Assembly (NCBI GenBank): GCA_012959525.1
Contig: DUDB01000017.1
Location: 62,845-126,844, forward strand
Direction: 5' to 3'
From: Planctomycetota bacterium
GTDB lineage: Bacteria; Planctomycetota; UBA1135; GCA-002686595
Length of the DNA stretch: 64,000 nucleotides
Shown: positions 17,207 through 26,083 of the stretch, one piece after another
How the letters are laid out: every line of letters begins with the position of its first letter
How positions within the stretch are numbered: the stretch's first letter is position 1
Position numbers and translations under genes: made by a program
Notes under the pieces: generated by a model
Database searches by the model: none
Told to the model about the DNA's origin: nothing
What the model saw: only the letters and a program-made list of their open reading frames with translations

Positions 17207-20202
17207 CGCAGGAGGCGTGCCATGTGGATGTATCGGGACTTGAGCACGCCAGCACCCAGGCGTTGGCGTGTCTCACCTTCGGCTTCCGCGCAGTACTGTT
17301 CGACGGCCGCGTAGGTCGGATCGTCGAAGAATGAGTCCATCTGGGCAAGCTGCTTCTTGGCTGAGACCAACTTGCGGCTGTCGGTCTTGGACCAGGTGAA
17401 GTAGGAGTAGATGACCATCAGCTTGACCTCGTACCACTCGCAGGAAATCCACTTGTCCCCAGCCTTGGAAATCTGGTCGAGCTTGGTGATCAGCTTGCCC
17501 CATTCCTCCTCCGTGCCCCCCGCTCCCGGGATCTCTTTGATCTGGAGATCGGCGCCGCTAAGCCAGCCCGAGATGCAGCGTGCCCAGGTGAGAACGGTTG
17601 CCTTGGAGGGCGAGGCATCTGCATCCATAACAAGGGGATTGAGGATGGCCTTCGCATCCGCGACCTTGCCATTAAAGAGCAGGGCCCGACCCAGGTCGGG
17701 AAGGATGTAGGTCCGCATCTGCCCAGCCTGGTCGGGGTCCTGGCCATGGGTTGTGACGAGGAGTGTCAGGACTCGCTCGGCCTCGGTGAAGTTGCCAAGG
17801 TCCAGCCAGTGGCGCGATTCGTTTCGCAGGGACTTGAAGGGGGCACTCCCCAGGCTGTTGCTGATCTGCAAGAAGTTGGCCATCTCGCTCAGGACGGCGC
17901 GGCTCTCCTCGCCGGTCATCTCCTTGCGTTGATTCAGCAGCGCGTTGTAGTAAGCCCCTGAAGAAGATCCCGTGCGCTTGTTGTCCGGCCAATCCCGCAG
18001 CATGGTGTCGATCATCTGGCGCGCGCCGGCTTGATCGCCTCGCGCCTGGCGCGAGTCAAACACCATCTGCATGGTCCAGGGGACGAGCACATCTTGGGTG
18101 GGGTACTTGGAGGGGTAGGCCACGAGCAGTTCGTCGATCCGAGCCCATTGCGCTTGGTCATTCGATTGCTTGGCCTGCATCCAAAGTCCGAGGCCACGGA
18201 AAAATTCGGCTGCAGCCAGAGCCTCTGTACGCTTGGCCTTGCGCACGGGGCTCTCGAGCGTGTGAGCTGGGTCGGTGACGAATACGTCAATGTACTCGTC
18301 GAACGCGGCCAGGGCGGCGTCGATACGCTTGGCTCGGAAGTCACAGACGGCTTGCTGCACCCGGGCGCGTTCGTAGTAGTCCGCGTCGGCGTTGATCTTG
18401 TCGAAGTCTTCAGACGCCCCATCGAAATCCCCGCTGGCGTATTTCTTCATGCCGCGATTGAAATGGATTTCGTCGGCTTTGCTCTCCTTGCCGTAGCGCG
18501 TGACCAAGTTCTCAGCCTCGGTCTTGAGAGCGTCCAGAGTTGTATCCCCTGGGTTGCGCTGGACGACCTTCTTGATCATGGACAGGTAGCCCTGGGAGTT
18601 GAGTTGGTCCTGCTCGGGATCCCCCTGCCAAGCTATGACTCCTTCGCGGAATGCCATGGCCGCTTCCAGTTCCCTGTCGCTCCGCCGGTGGGCGTTGGCC
18701 AGGAGGTTCATGATCTGGGCGCCGTATTGGAGTCGCTCGGCATCCTCATGGCTGTCGAGGGCCGCCAGGACCCTGTGGAGGCCTGCAATGGCCGCATCGT
18801 AGTTGCCATCGAAGTACTCACCCTGAGCCGCCTGCAGCAGAACGTCGGGGGAGACGATCATTCCCGGCTTCGTGGAGATCACGGAGATCAACTTCTGGGC
18901 TCGAACCTGCAGGATGTTTCCCTTGTTCTCCTGGTTGACCAGGTTGGCAATCTTCAAGGAGAAGGAGATCGTGTCATCGTGCTGCCGCTTGGAGCGGATG
19001 GCCGATTTCATCTCCTCCTCGGTCGCAAACCACTGAGCTTCCCCCGTGGCCTGGTTGCCGCCGATGTAACCGCCGATGTCCAGTAGCGCCTTGGCCACGT
19101 CCAGGAGTGCTTGGTAGCCCTCCCGGGTGTACTGCAAGCCTTCCTTGCGCTGCCAGTTGTACATGTGCAGAGCGTAGTCTGCGGCCAACTTAGTCTCGCC
19201 CATCTCCTGGTAGGTCCGGACGATTCCCGGGGTGCCCAACTCCAGGAAGGTGAAGCGGAAGGCAATCTCCTCGGTGTTGAACTCTCTGCCGTTGGCTTCG
19301 ATCAGGCGATCCCAGCGCTTGGGGTCCAGTGGCAGGACGTTGGAGATGATGGCCTTGTAGTACCGCGACGCATCCGGGTAATGGCCACGGTAGGAGTGGA
19401 TGTCGGCCATGGCCTTGAAGCCGCGAATGCCCGGAACCGATTCCTCGCCGAACTCCCAGATCATGTCTTCGAGCGCCGTGAGTGCCCGGTTGAAATTGGC
19501 CTCTCCCTCTTCTTCGATGCGACCGATCTCCCCGAGCATCTGGCCGCGATTGAGCATCAGGCCAGCCAGCTCACGCCGATTGGCCTCGGTGCGCTCGTCC
19601 TCTGGGATCGAGGCAAGAGAATCGATCAGGTCCTGGGTGAGGAACACAGTGTCCGTCAGGACTTCCACCTTGTTCTTGATCAGCTCTGTCGCCTTCTCGC
19701 CCACGGATTCTTCCAGAGCGAGATCGATGGCGCGCCCGTAGATGGAGGCAGTATTCACCAGGCCCGTCTCGGCCTGGCTCTTGAAATCTGAGTTGGAGTA
19801 GCCGTCGATGAAAAGCTGGTAGGACTCAAAGGCGCTCTCGAAGAGGGCGAGACGTGCGATGGCGTCCGGCTCGCTGCGGGCGCCGGAAACGAACACCTCG
19901 CACTTCACCAGTTCGAGTTCTTCGCGTGCCTTGCCTGAGATTCCCTGCTTTTCGACGGTGGCGAGCACCGATTGCGCCAGGTCCACGAAGGTCCAGTCGG
20001 CTGCCAGCCCACGGGCAAAGGCGATCTCCGCCTTGACCTCAGAACTGCTCATCTGGGCTTGTACCGGGGCCGTCAGGAAGAAGGCCAGGAACAGCAATGG
20101 GGCCGTGAGGAGAGGGCGCCATGCGCGGCTCGCCAGGGCCGAGGCCTTGGGCTGGATGCGGTGGGGAAACAGGAGGCTTTGTTGGGTGGGGGCAGCAATC
20201 AT
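17203..20202 (-). CDS. Large periplasmic TPR protein of the secretin/ExbBD cluster
   Basis: Protein of 999 residues. A signal peptide with hydrophobic core 'LLTAPLLFLAFFLTAPVQAQ' ends near residue 50. The rest is almost entirely alpha-helical with TPR-like units such as 'YFDGNYDAAIAGLHRVLAAL', 'YASGDFDGASEDFDKI' and 'LGRALLFNGKVADAKAILNPL'. No catalytic motif is seen. Large TPR proteins of this kind act as periplasmic scaffolds; by position it could connect the ExbB/ExbD motor with the secretins (inference). It is translationally coupled to the downstream TPR-like gene and lies 326 bases after secretin 2. Confidence 0.75.
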   Translation of the reverse strand: MIAAPTQQSLLFPHRIQPKASALASRAWRPLLTAPLLFLAFFLTAPVQAQMSSSEVKAEIAFARGLAADWTFVDLAQSVLATVEKQGISGKAREELELVKCEVFVSGARSEPDAIARLALFESAFESYQLFIDGYSNSDFKSQAETGLVNTASIYGRAIDLALEESVGEKATELIKNKVEVLTDTVFLTQDLIDSLASIPEDERTEANRRELAGLMLNRGQMLGEIGRIEEEGEANFNRALTALEDMIWEFGEESVPGIRGFKAMADIHSYRGHYPDASRYYKAIISNVLPLDPKRWDRLIEANGREFNTEEIAFRFTFLELGTPGIVRTYQEMGETKLAADYALHMYNWQRKEGLQYTREGYQALLDVAKALLDIGGYIGGNQATGEAQWFATEEEMKSAIRSKRQHDDTISFSLKIANLVNQENKGNILQVRAQKLISVISTKPGMIVSPDVLLQAAQGEYFDGNYDAAIAGLHRVLAALDSHEDAERLQYGAQIMNLLANAHRRSDRELEAAMAFREGVIAWQGDPEQDQLNSQGYLSMIKKVVQRNPGDTTLDALKTEAENLVTRYGKESKADEIHFNRGMKKYASGDFDGASEDFDKINADADYYERARVQQAVCDFRAKRIDAALAAFDEYIDVFVTDPAHTLESPVRKAKRTEALAAAEFFRGLGLWMQAKQSNDQAQWARIDELLVAYPSKYPTQDVLVPWTMQMVFDSRQARGDQAGARQMIDTMLRDWPDNKRTGSSSGAYYNALLNQRKEMTGEESRAVLSEMANFLQISNSLGSAPFKSLRNESRHWLDLGNFTEAERVLTLLVTTHGQDPDQAGQMRTYILPDLGRALLFNGKVADAKAILNPLVMDADASPSKATVLTWARCISGWLSGADLQIKEIPGAGGTEEEWGKLITKLDQISKAGDKWISCEWYEVKLMVIYSYFTWSKTDSRKLVSAKKQLAQMDSFFDDPTYAAVEQYCAEAEGETRQRLGAGVLKSRYIHMARLLR

Positions 20203-20528
20203 GGGCTCATCTCGCGCGGGCAGAGCGCTGATGAAGGCTCAGGTCCATATAGGCTCCCGGAGGGAGTTCAGGACCCGCTACAAGGTGGCAGTGCATTGCC
20301 TACCCACGTATGCGCGAGGGGGCTACGAACTGATTTGCTTGGAGCTCGCCAGTGAGGTTGGGGGGGAGAGAGAACGCGGGGGAAATGAAAACGGGAGGCG
20401 TTGGCCCCCCGTTCGAGTGTAGGCAACCAGTTCGGACGCCTTCATTTGGAGGAGGGCCCGGGTGGATGCCGACAGGAGGAGTACCATCGGGAGAGTCCCG
20501 GGGCACCCTCCTCGGTGGGGGATGGAAT
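20203..20528. other. Intergenic region between secretin 2 and the large TPR gene
   Basis: This 326-base gap contains a terminator-like hairpin for secretin 2 (20390-20413) and presumably the promoter for the TPR operon between about 20202 and 20390. I see no gene and no clear sigma-70-type promoter. Confidence 0.55.
20390..20413 (-). terminator. Terminator-like hairpin after secretin 2
   Basis: Arms AACGGG (20390-20395) and CCCGTT (20408-20413) enclose a 12-base loop. On the minus strand the stem is followed by TTCATTT. It is 116 bases past the secretin 2 stop. Confidence 0.55.
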
Positions 20529-23219
20529 CTAGTCGTTCAGACCCATCTCGGCCGACGTGGGCGCGAGTTCGGTGGGAATGAGAATGTTGGCCCGCAACAG
20601 GATGAGGAGCTTGCGGTTCGAGATGAACGTTCCCTTGCGCTCGAAGAACACCGAGAGGATCGGAATCTTGTTCAGGATCGGCACGCCGGACTGTTGATCT
20701 TGCTTTTGGGATTCCTTCATTCCACCTAGCAGTACGGTTCCGCCATCAGGCAGGGGCACCGAGGTGCGCACGCGCTGGATCTCGACCTCGGGCAACATGA
20801 TGGTGACCGAGTTCTGAGAACCGAGGGTAGTCACGCGCTCCTCAATGGGGCGCTTCAGCTGGGCAATGGTGGGACGCAGCTCGAGGGTGACGAAGCGCCG
20901 GTCGGCCGAGACCACGGGGCGAACGTCGAGGATGACTCCGTCCTGGATGACCTCTACGATCGGGTCGGCGATAGAGGCCGCCTGGGCGATCTCAACGTCG
21001 AAGTCCTTGATGTAGGCCACCTGGTTGAGCACCGACAGGTTGGCGCGGGAGGTGTTGTGCACCGTGATCCGGGGGGCGGTCACGAGCTCGATGCGCTCGG
21101 ACTTGGAGATAGCACGCAGGATCAACTCCAACTGCATGTCGCTGAGGAGGGTCCACTGGAAGGAGAGACCACCCGCAGCCTGGAAGGAATCGCTACCCAA
21201 CTGAGTGTCATAGAGGTCCTCGACCCGGGCCTTCACGTCCCCGTCGGCACCCTCGTCCAAGAAGGCACCGAGGGTGTTGTCACGGCCGGGAGAATCGCCA
21301 AGATCATTCACGCTGGCGCTGTCACCGAAGTCGTTGAAGTTGGACGCGGAACCGGCGCCCGGGGCACCCAGGCCGCGGAAGTCGATACCGATATCCTCAA
21401 GGAAGTTGTCCTCGACCTTCATGAAGCGAACGTGGATGTCCACCATGATGCCTGTGGCTTCCCGCAGGTCCTCAAGCAGTGAGTTGATCATCGCGTGTAC
21501 TTCGGGAGTCTGGTTGACCACCATGATGCCGTTGTCGTTGATACGGATCTGGTTGGCCATGTCGGTTTCCCAGGACTCGACGGCGATGTTGTTGCGGATA
21601 AGGTCCTCAAGCAGGGCCGTGTCCACCACGTTGTACTCGCGCTCGGGAAGGTCCTCATCCGGGGGCACGATGCCGTCCGAGGGGGAGACATTGATGTCGC
21701 TGCCCGGGTAGTCGGGGATAGGGTGGATCAGATCCTGGATTCCGTAGGTCACCAGCACCTGGCCGCCAGTCATCTCATCCTTGGTGACGAACATCACAAC
21801 GCCGTCTTCGATCTTCCAGCGCAGGCTATCGCTGGTCTCGGCGATGATCTGCAGGACCTTCTTCACGCTGCGCTCAGGCAGGTGGAGGATGATGCTGGTC
21901 TCTTCCACATCGAGCTCGTCGCGCACCGCATTGGAAATCCAGAAGTTCACGCCGGTCAACTGCTGCATGTAGGCGGCTACACTCTCAAGTTCGGTGCCCT
22001 CGTCGTCGGGGCCTCCGAAATTGGGGGCGAAACGTACGGTCTCAAGGCGTCCCATGACCGAGTCGCGCTGCGGGTCGAGTGCAGGATCGAGTTGGCGGGT
22101 TGAGTGTGTTTCGCGTTGACTAACTTCACGCCAGCGTTCGAGCTGAAACTTCAGCGGGTCAGTCTGGGGCACGTTCATCGTGTCCAACTCTTCGAAGGTC
22201 TTCAGCCACTGCTCGCGGTAGTGCTTGCGGTTCTCTTCGTCAGCACGGTGGTGGCGGGACTGGCGGGCGATGCGCTGCAGGGAGACGGCTCCCTCGTTGC
22301 CCGGGTCCTCGAGGAGGATTTGGCGGCACCAACTCTCGGCTTCGGAGAACCGGTCGGCCACGAAAGACTTGTTGGCCAGCTCGTAGAACTCGCTCAGTCG
22401 GTTCTCCCGTCGCTGGACTTCGGCGGCCTCGGCGCGGTCCCTGGCCGCCTGCGCGGCAGCCCGTTGGGCGGCATCGGCGGCGTTCTCGGCCTCTGTGCGC
22501 AGGTTGGCGGCTTCCCGTCCCTTGCCCCGGACGAGGTCCAGGTTCAGGCTCGACGAGGAGATCAGGGGGCTGGCCATGAGGACCATCTCCGCCTGGCGGT
22601 AGCCCTGCACGGCATCGTCGTAGCGCGCTTCACGCAAGGCGAGGTCGCCTGCGTTCACGTGCTCTTCGACTTCCATCAGGGCCTGGGCGCGCTTGACCAT
22701 GACGCGTTGGCTCTCATCCACGAAGGCCTCGCCGGCGTCGGCGTAGCTATCACCCATGAGGCCACGGACGCGGCGTAGCCCGTCCCGAGCTGCCTGCGAA
22801 CTAGGAGACACTTCGACGGCTGCGGAGAAACTCTCCAAGGCTGCCTGGAGATCCGCCCGATCCAGTTCGGCCCTGCCGCGCTCAACGTATTGGTTGGAGA
22901 GGTAAGACTGGCGCTCGCGGCGTGCCTTGATCAACTCCGCTGCGTCTTGCAGGTCGTCGTCCTGGCCGCCGGTCACGGCTGCCGTGGGCATGACCTTGGG
23001 GTCGCTTGCAGGGCGTGCGGCCCAAGCGATGGACTCGCCCTGGGTCGGATTCTCCGTCACAGCCTGCGTGGGCTGAGCATCGTGGGAGGCAGAACTTGCC
23101 GTGCTCGCAACGGTCAGGCCTTGCTCATTGGTGAGCGAGGCTGGCGAGGTGGACTGGCAAGACACGAGGGCTGCAAGAAGCAGCGGGTGCAGGGTCAACC
23201 GCATGGATGAAAATGCCAT
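20529..23219 (-). CDS. Secretin-like outer-membrane lipoprotein 2
   Basis: Predicted outer-membrane channel of 896 residues, paralogous to secretin 1. The lipobox is 'AALVSC'; a start at ATG 23204 would also retain it. A long helical region (about 90-330) rich in Ala, Arg and Glu precedes secretin N-type domains; then come 'DIGIDFRGL', 'VILDVRPVV', 'PLPDGGTVLLGGM' and 'VPILNKIPILSVFF', the secretin barrel signature. It starts the minus-strand cluster that runs through the TPR, ExbB and ExbD genes to secretin 1. No pilotin, ATPase or pseudopilin gene is present, so assignment to type II secretion or type IV pili is not supported. Confidence 0.82.
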   Translation of the reverse strand: MAFSSMRLTLHPLLLAALVSCQSTSPASLTNEQGLTVASTASSASHDAQPTQAVTENPTQGESIAWAARPASDPKVMPTAAVTGGQDDDLQDAAELIKARRERQSYLSNQYVERGRAELDRADLQAALESFSAAVEVSPSSQAARDGLRRVRGLMGDSYADAGEAFVDESQRVMVKRAQALMEVEEHVNAGDLALREARYDDAVQGYRQAEMVLMASPLISSSSLNLDLVRGKGREAANLRTEAENAADAAQRAAAQAARDRAEAAEVQRRENRLSEFYELANKSFVADRFSEAESWCRQILLEDPGNEGAVSLQRIARQSRHHRADEENRKHYREQWLKTFEELDTMNVPQTDPLKFQLERWREVSQRETHSTRQLDPALDPQRDSVMGRLETVRFAPNFGGPDDEGTELESVAAYMQQLTGVNFWISNAVRDELDVEETSIILHLPERSVKKVLQIIAETSDSLRWKIEDGVVMFVTKDEMTGGQVLVTYGIQDLIHPIPDYPGSDINVSPSDGIVPPDEDLPEREYNVVDTALLEDLIRNNIAVESWETDMANQIRINDNGIMVVNQTPEVHAMINSLLEDLREATGIMVDIHVRFMKVEDNFLEDIGIDFRGLGAPGAGSASNFNDFGDSASVNDLGDSPGRDNTLGAFLDEGADGDVKARVEDLYDTQLGSDSFQAAGGLSFQWTLLSDMQLELILRAISKSERIELVTAPRITVHNTSRANLSVLNQVAYIKDFDVEIAQAASIADPIVEVIQDGVILDVRPVVSADRRFVTLELRPTIAQLKRPIEERVTTLGSQNSVTIMLPEVEIQRVRTSVPLPDGGTVLLGGMKESQKQDQQSGVPILNKIPILSVFFERKGTFISNRKLLILLRANILIPTELAPTSAEMGLND

Positions 23220-23682
23220 GGAACGTTGGCTGGTGGTCCGAGTGGGGGGAGAAGCGGAGAGAGGGAAAGTTGCTCGGGTCGGAGGAGGTCCGATTCCGAC
23301 GTCTCACCACCCACAAATAATCACCCGGGCCCGGGATCCCTCAGGGGAAACCGACCCGAATGGGGCAGTGTTGCATTCGGAACAGTTGAGGACCTCCACC
23401 TGCGGCGCGGGGGGGCAGAACGGGTTCGAACTGGCCTCACGTGCCGTGTGGAGCGATTGAAAGAGCGAGTAGACTACCCCTGGGTACGGGGGGGGTCAAT
23501 GGTGAGTCGTTACGGGGTCGGCCCCAGGCGACCCATCGGTCACGCAAGGTGGGCTTGGGGCCCACCAGGGTGGGGCCTACCACCGGGCGCTCCTGGAGTA
23601 ACACCGGCAGGGGCTCAGTCAGGAGATCCTCTGACACTATATATATGTGGGGCCTCTGCCGGCTTGGGGGCTCTCGCGGGGC
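23220..23682. other. Intergenic region between secretin 2 and uracil-DNA glycosylase
   Basis: This 463-base stretch holds no convincing gene. It includes a hairpin with arms GGTGGGC (23548-23554) and GCCCACC (23560-23566), a near copy of the dispersed GTGGGCCTACC motif (23570-23581), an imperfect palindrome at 23619-23636 and an AT island ACTATATATATG near 23637-23647 that stands out from the GC-rich surroundings. The right part is downstream of the glycosylase gene; the left part should hold the secretin 2 promoter. Confidence 0.5.
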
Positions 23683-24489
23683 TCATTCTCCCTGCTGCAG
23701 GACTTCCATGGCCAACTGGATGTCCTGCCAGCAGTCGCGCTTGAAGCTTGGGCTACGCAGGAGGAAGGCTGGGTGGTAGGTGACCACCAGCTTGCGACCC
23801 CTCCAATCCCGGACCCGTCCGCGCATTTGTCCCAGGGAAGCGTCGCTGTCCAGCAGGTATCCCGCGGCGTGCCGCCCCAGGGCGATCACCACCTGGGGAT
23901 CCAGCAGCTCGATCTGGCGCTCTAGCCAGGGGGCACAGGCGGTCTTTTCCGTGACCTCTGGGTCGCGATTGCCGGGCGGGCGGCATTTCAGCACGTTGGC
24001 GATGGCCACCTCCGAGCGCTTCAGGCCCATGCCCTTTTCGATGATGTCCGTCAGGAGGCTGCCCGCTCGTCCAACGAAGGGCACCCCCTGTTCGTCCTCG
24101 TTCTGACCAGGGGCCTCGCCGATGAAGAGAATCCCCGCCGTACCATCCCCGTCGAGGAACACTGTCTGGTTGCGGGTCTGGCAGAGGTCGCAGGCCCGGC
24201 ACCGGGCGACGGCCTCGCGCAGGCTCGGCAGGTCCGGGAATTCCGAGGCGCTGGTGGGGAGGGGGCTTGCCGCTTGCTCTGACGGAGCTTCAGGGGGTGG
24301 GCTGGCCTGGGGCCCTGGGGCGTCCTCCGGTTTTGGGGCCTCCGGCGGGTCTCCCGGGTTCGACAGCGTCGAGGCCGATCCCGCACGGGCTCGGCGTTGG
24401 CCCAGGTGCCCGGCACGCCGCACCGCATGCTTGAGCCCCCTGGTCAGGGAGGCCAGCTCGTGGCGCGGGTCGGGTGGCGGGGCATGCAT
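23683..24489 (-). CDS. Uracil-DNA glycosylase, family 4 (Fe-S type)
   Basis: DNA repair enzyme that removes uracil from DNA, 268 residues. A Pro/Ala-rich linker (about 45-82) precedes the catalytic domain. Cys97/100/103, Cys169 and Cys185 include the four ligands of the [4Fe-4S] cluster. Motif A is GEAPGQNED (124-132) and motif B HPAFLLR (239-245), both typical of family 4; the family 4 consensus at motif A is GEAPG. ATG 24489 is chosen over a TTG two codons upstream. The gene is monocistronic on the minus strand. The family is often about 200 residues; the excess is the N-terminal extension. Confidence 0.92.
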   Translation of the reverse strand: MHAPPPDPRHELASLTRGLKHAVRRAGHLGQRRARAGSASTLSNPGDPPEAPKPEDAPGPQASPPPEAPSEQAASPLPTSASEFPDLPSLREAVARCRACDLCQTRNQTVFLDGDGTAGILFIGEAPGQNEDEQGVPFVGRAGSLLTDIIEKGMGLKRSEVAIANVLKCRPPGNRDPEVTEKTACAPWLERQIELLDPQVVIALGRHAAGYLLDSDASLGQMRGRVRDWRGRKLVVTYHPAFLLRSPSFKRDCWQDIQLAMEVLQQGE

Positions 24490-24623
24490 GGCCAAAAGGT
24501 AACAGGAACGGCCCGGGTTCCGAGGGACTCTCCGGGCAGGAGCCTCCCATGGTTAAGCGAACCGAAGGGGATCCTCCACGCCCGTGGACCCTGTGCCTCC
24601 GGGAGGGGGGGGATCCGAATGGA

Positions 24624-24658
24624 ATCGGGGCCCCCCGCGTTTCAGGGAGGGCCCCGAT
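24624..24658 (-). terminator. Terminator-like hairpin after YHYH gene
   Basis: Arms ATCGGGGCCC (24624-24633) and GGGCCCCGAT (24649-24658), 15-base loop, 24 bases past the stop of the YHYH protein gene. No U-tract follows on the minus strand, so it may be Rho-assisted or only stabilise the transcript. Confidence 0.5.
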
Positions 24659-24681
24659 GAGGCTGTCTTGGGCCAGTGGGC

Positions 24682-26079
24682 TCAGTTCGTGAAGGTCACG
24701 TTGAGGCCATCGGACAGGTTGTGGCCTGCTCCGCCGCCCGGCTTGTCCCGGTACCAGAATTGGAAGTTCATCATCGTTCCGGCCAGGATCGCGCCATTGC
24801 CTGAATCCATGGGCGGCTGGGTGAAGTCCGTGGCAAAGGTGCCCAGTCCGAATATGGAGGTTTGTACTGCGGGCAGACGGAACAAGCCGAGGCTACCGGG
24901 ACCTACACAGCGCACCCCATTACCCAAGGGGATGTTGGTCTGGTCGGGTCCATAGAAGAACAGTCCGAACTGGCCCACAGGGCAACCCGAGGCCATGAGT
25001 ACAAAATCATTGGCCGCATAGGAGGTGCTGCCGCTCCAGGTCATCACGGCTCCGGCCCCCGCGCTGTTGGGCGAGGTTGTGCAGTAGTTGTTGGGCGGCG
25101 GAGCACAGGGGTCGTGGTTCTGGGCACCGGGCGGGATGTTGATGTTGCCGCCGGGGAAGTTGCCCGTGTCCGGGATCCCGTAGTAATTGAGTCCGATGAG
25201 GTAGGGAAATGATGAGTCGAGCAGGCTGTCGAGGGAGGCCACGTAGCCGTAGGTGCCAGCGGGGTACTCCGGTGTCACCATGAAGCGGCCGTTGAAGGGG
25301 TCGAGGTCCCCGCCGCCCGTGAAGGCGTGGTCCTCGATGTACAGGCCCAGCGGATACTGGTTGCTGACGTTCGGCCCCCATAGATTGGGCGGTAGCTGCG
25401 TTCCGTCAGGCAGGGTGTCGCGCTGCACCATGCCGAACCGGGGCTGGTAGCCACTATCCAGTCGGCGGACCGCGCTGCTCGCGTCCATCGGATCGTCGTA
25501 GCCGTATGGGCCGTAGATCGGGTAGCCGTCAAAGGCCCAACCGATGATGGGCGAGTGCCCGCTCCCATCGTCACCCAGTTGCACCTGCAGGCAGTTGGGG
25601 ATCTGGTGGTAGTGGTAGACGCCCGTCATCTGGGGGTGACCCAGGCAGGAGTCGAAGGAAATGGCCTCGGCCACGATGGCATTGCGGTTCCAGGTTTTCT
25701 TGTTCTGCCAGGAGAAGCCGTCCTCTGGCCCGAACAGGGGCACGCCGTTCACAAAGCTCCCGATGGGACCCAGGGGAGTCTTGAGGTTGTTGGAGGCCGG
25801 CACCGGCGTGCGCGGGATGCGGTACAGGTGCTGCTGCTTCTGCGCGTCGTTGGGGTTGCCCGTCCAGGGGCCGATGGGGTGGCTCGGTATGCCCGTGGAC
25901 TGCACGTAGACGTTGTTATTGGTGTAGTCCACCTGCTGGACGTCCGCCAGGATGCCCTTATAGCCTGTGATGCCATCGCAGTTGACCATCCAACTGTCCA
26001 GGTCCGGCGCGGCGGCCAGAGCGATGCCGGTGGCGATGAGGGCGGGCAGGATGAGGGATTTCTTCATGGATTTCTTCAC
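24682..26079 (-). CDS. YHYH-domain secreted protein with planctomycete-type C-terminal beta domain
   Basis: Exported protein of 465 residues (GTG 26079; ATG 26067 is equally possible). After a signal peptide (core 'LILPALIATGIALAAA') comes a YHYH domain of about 280 residues: 'CLGHPQMTGVYHYHQIPNC' holds the name-giving motif, followed by 'GWAFDGYPIYGPYGY'. The last 130 residues form a separate beta domain ('MTWSGSTSYAANDFVLMASG', 'GQFGLFFYGP', 'GNGVRCVG', 'MNFQFWYRD') of a type I know from many planctomycete exoproteins, perhaps for surface attachment. The His-rich motif suggests metal binding, unproven. It is the last gene of an operon, five bases after the di-haem peroxidase. Confidence 0.85.
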   Translation of the reverse strand: MKKSMKKSLILPALIATGIALAAAPDLDSWMVNCDGITGYKGILADVQQVDYTNNNVYVQSTGIPSHPIGPWTGNPNDAQKQQHLYRIPRTPVPASNNLKTPLGPIGSFVNGVPLFGPEDGFSWQNKKTWNRNAIVAEAISFDSCLGHPQMTGVYHYHQIPNCLQVQLGDDGSGHSPIIGWAFDGYPIYGPYGYDDPMDASSAVRRLDSGYQPRFGMVQRDTLPDGTQLPPNLWGPNVSNQYPLGLYIEDHAFTGGGDLDPFNGRFMVTPEYPAGTYGYVASLDSLLDSSFPYLIGLNYYGIPDTGNFPGGNINIPPGAQNHDPCAPPPNNYCTTSPNSAGAGAVMTWSGSTSYAANDFVLMASGCPVGQFGLFFYGPDQTNIPLGNGVRCVGPGSLGLFRLPAVQTSIFGLGTFATDFTQPPMDSGNGAILAGTMMNFQFWYRDKPGGGAGHNLSDGLNVTFTN

Positions 26080-26083
26080 GGTT

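Noticed and set aside
10784-23219. Type II secretion system or type IV pilus locus
   Set aside because: Only secretin-type proteins are present; ATPase, platform protein and pseudopilins are missing from the window.
23226-23744. Plus-strand frame of 172 codons upstream of secretin 2
   Set aside because: It covers intergenic hairpins and the end of the glycosylase gene in antisense, with no recognisable domain.
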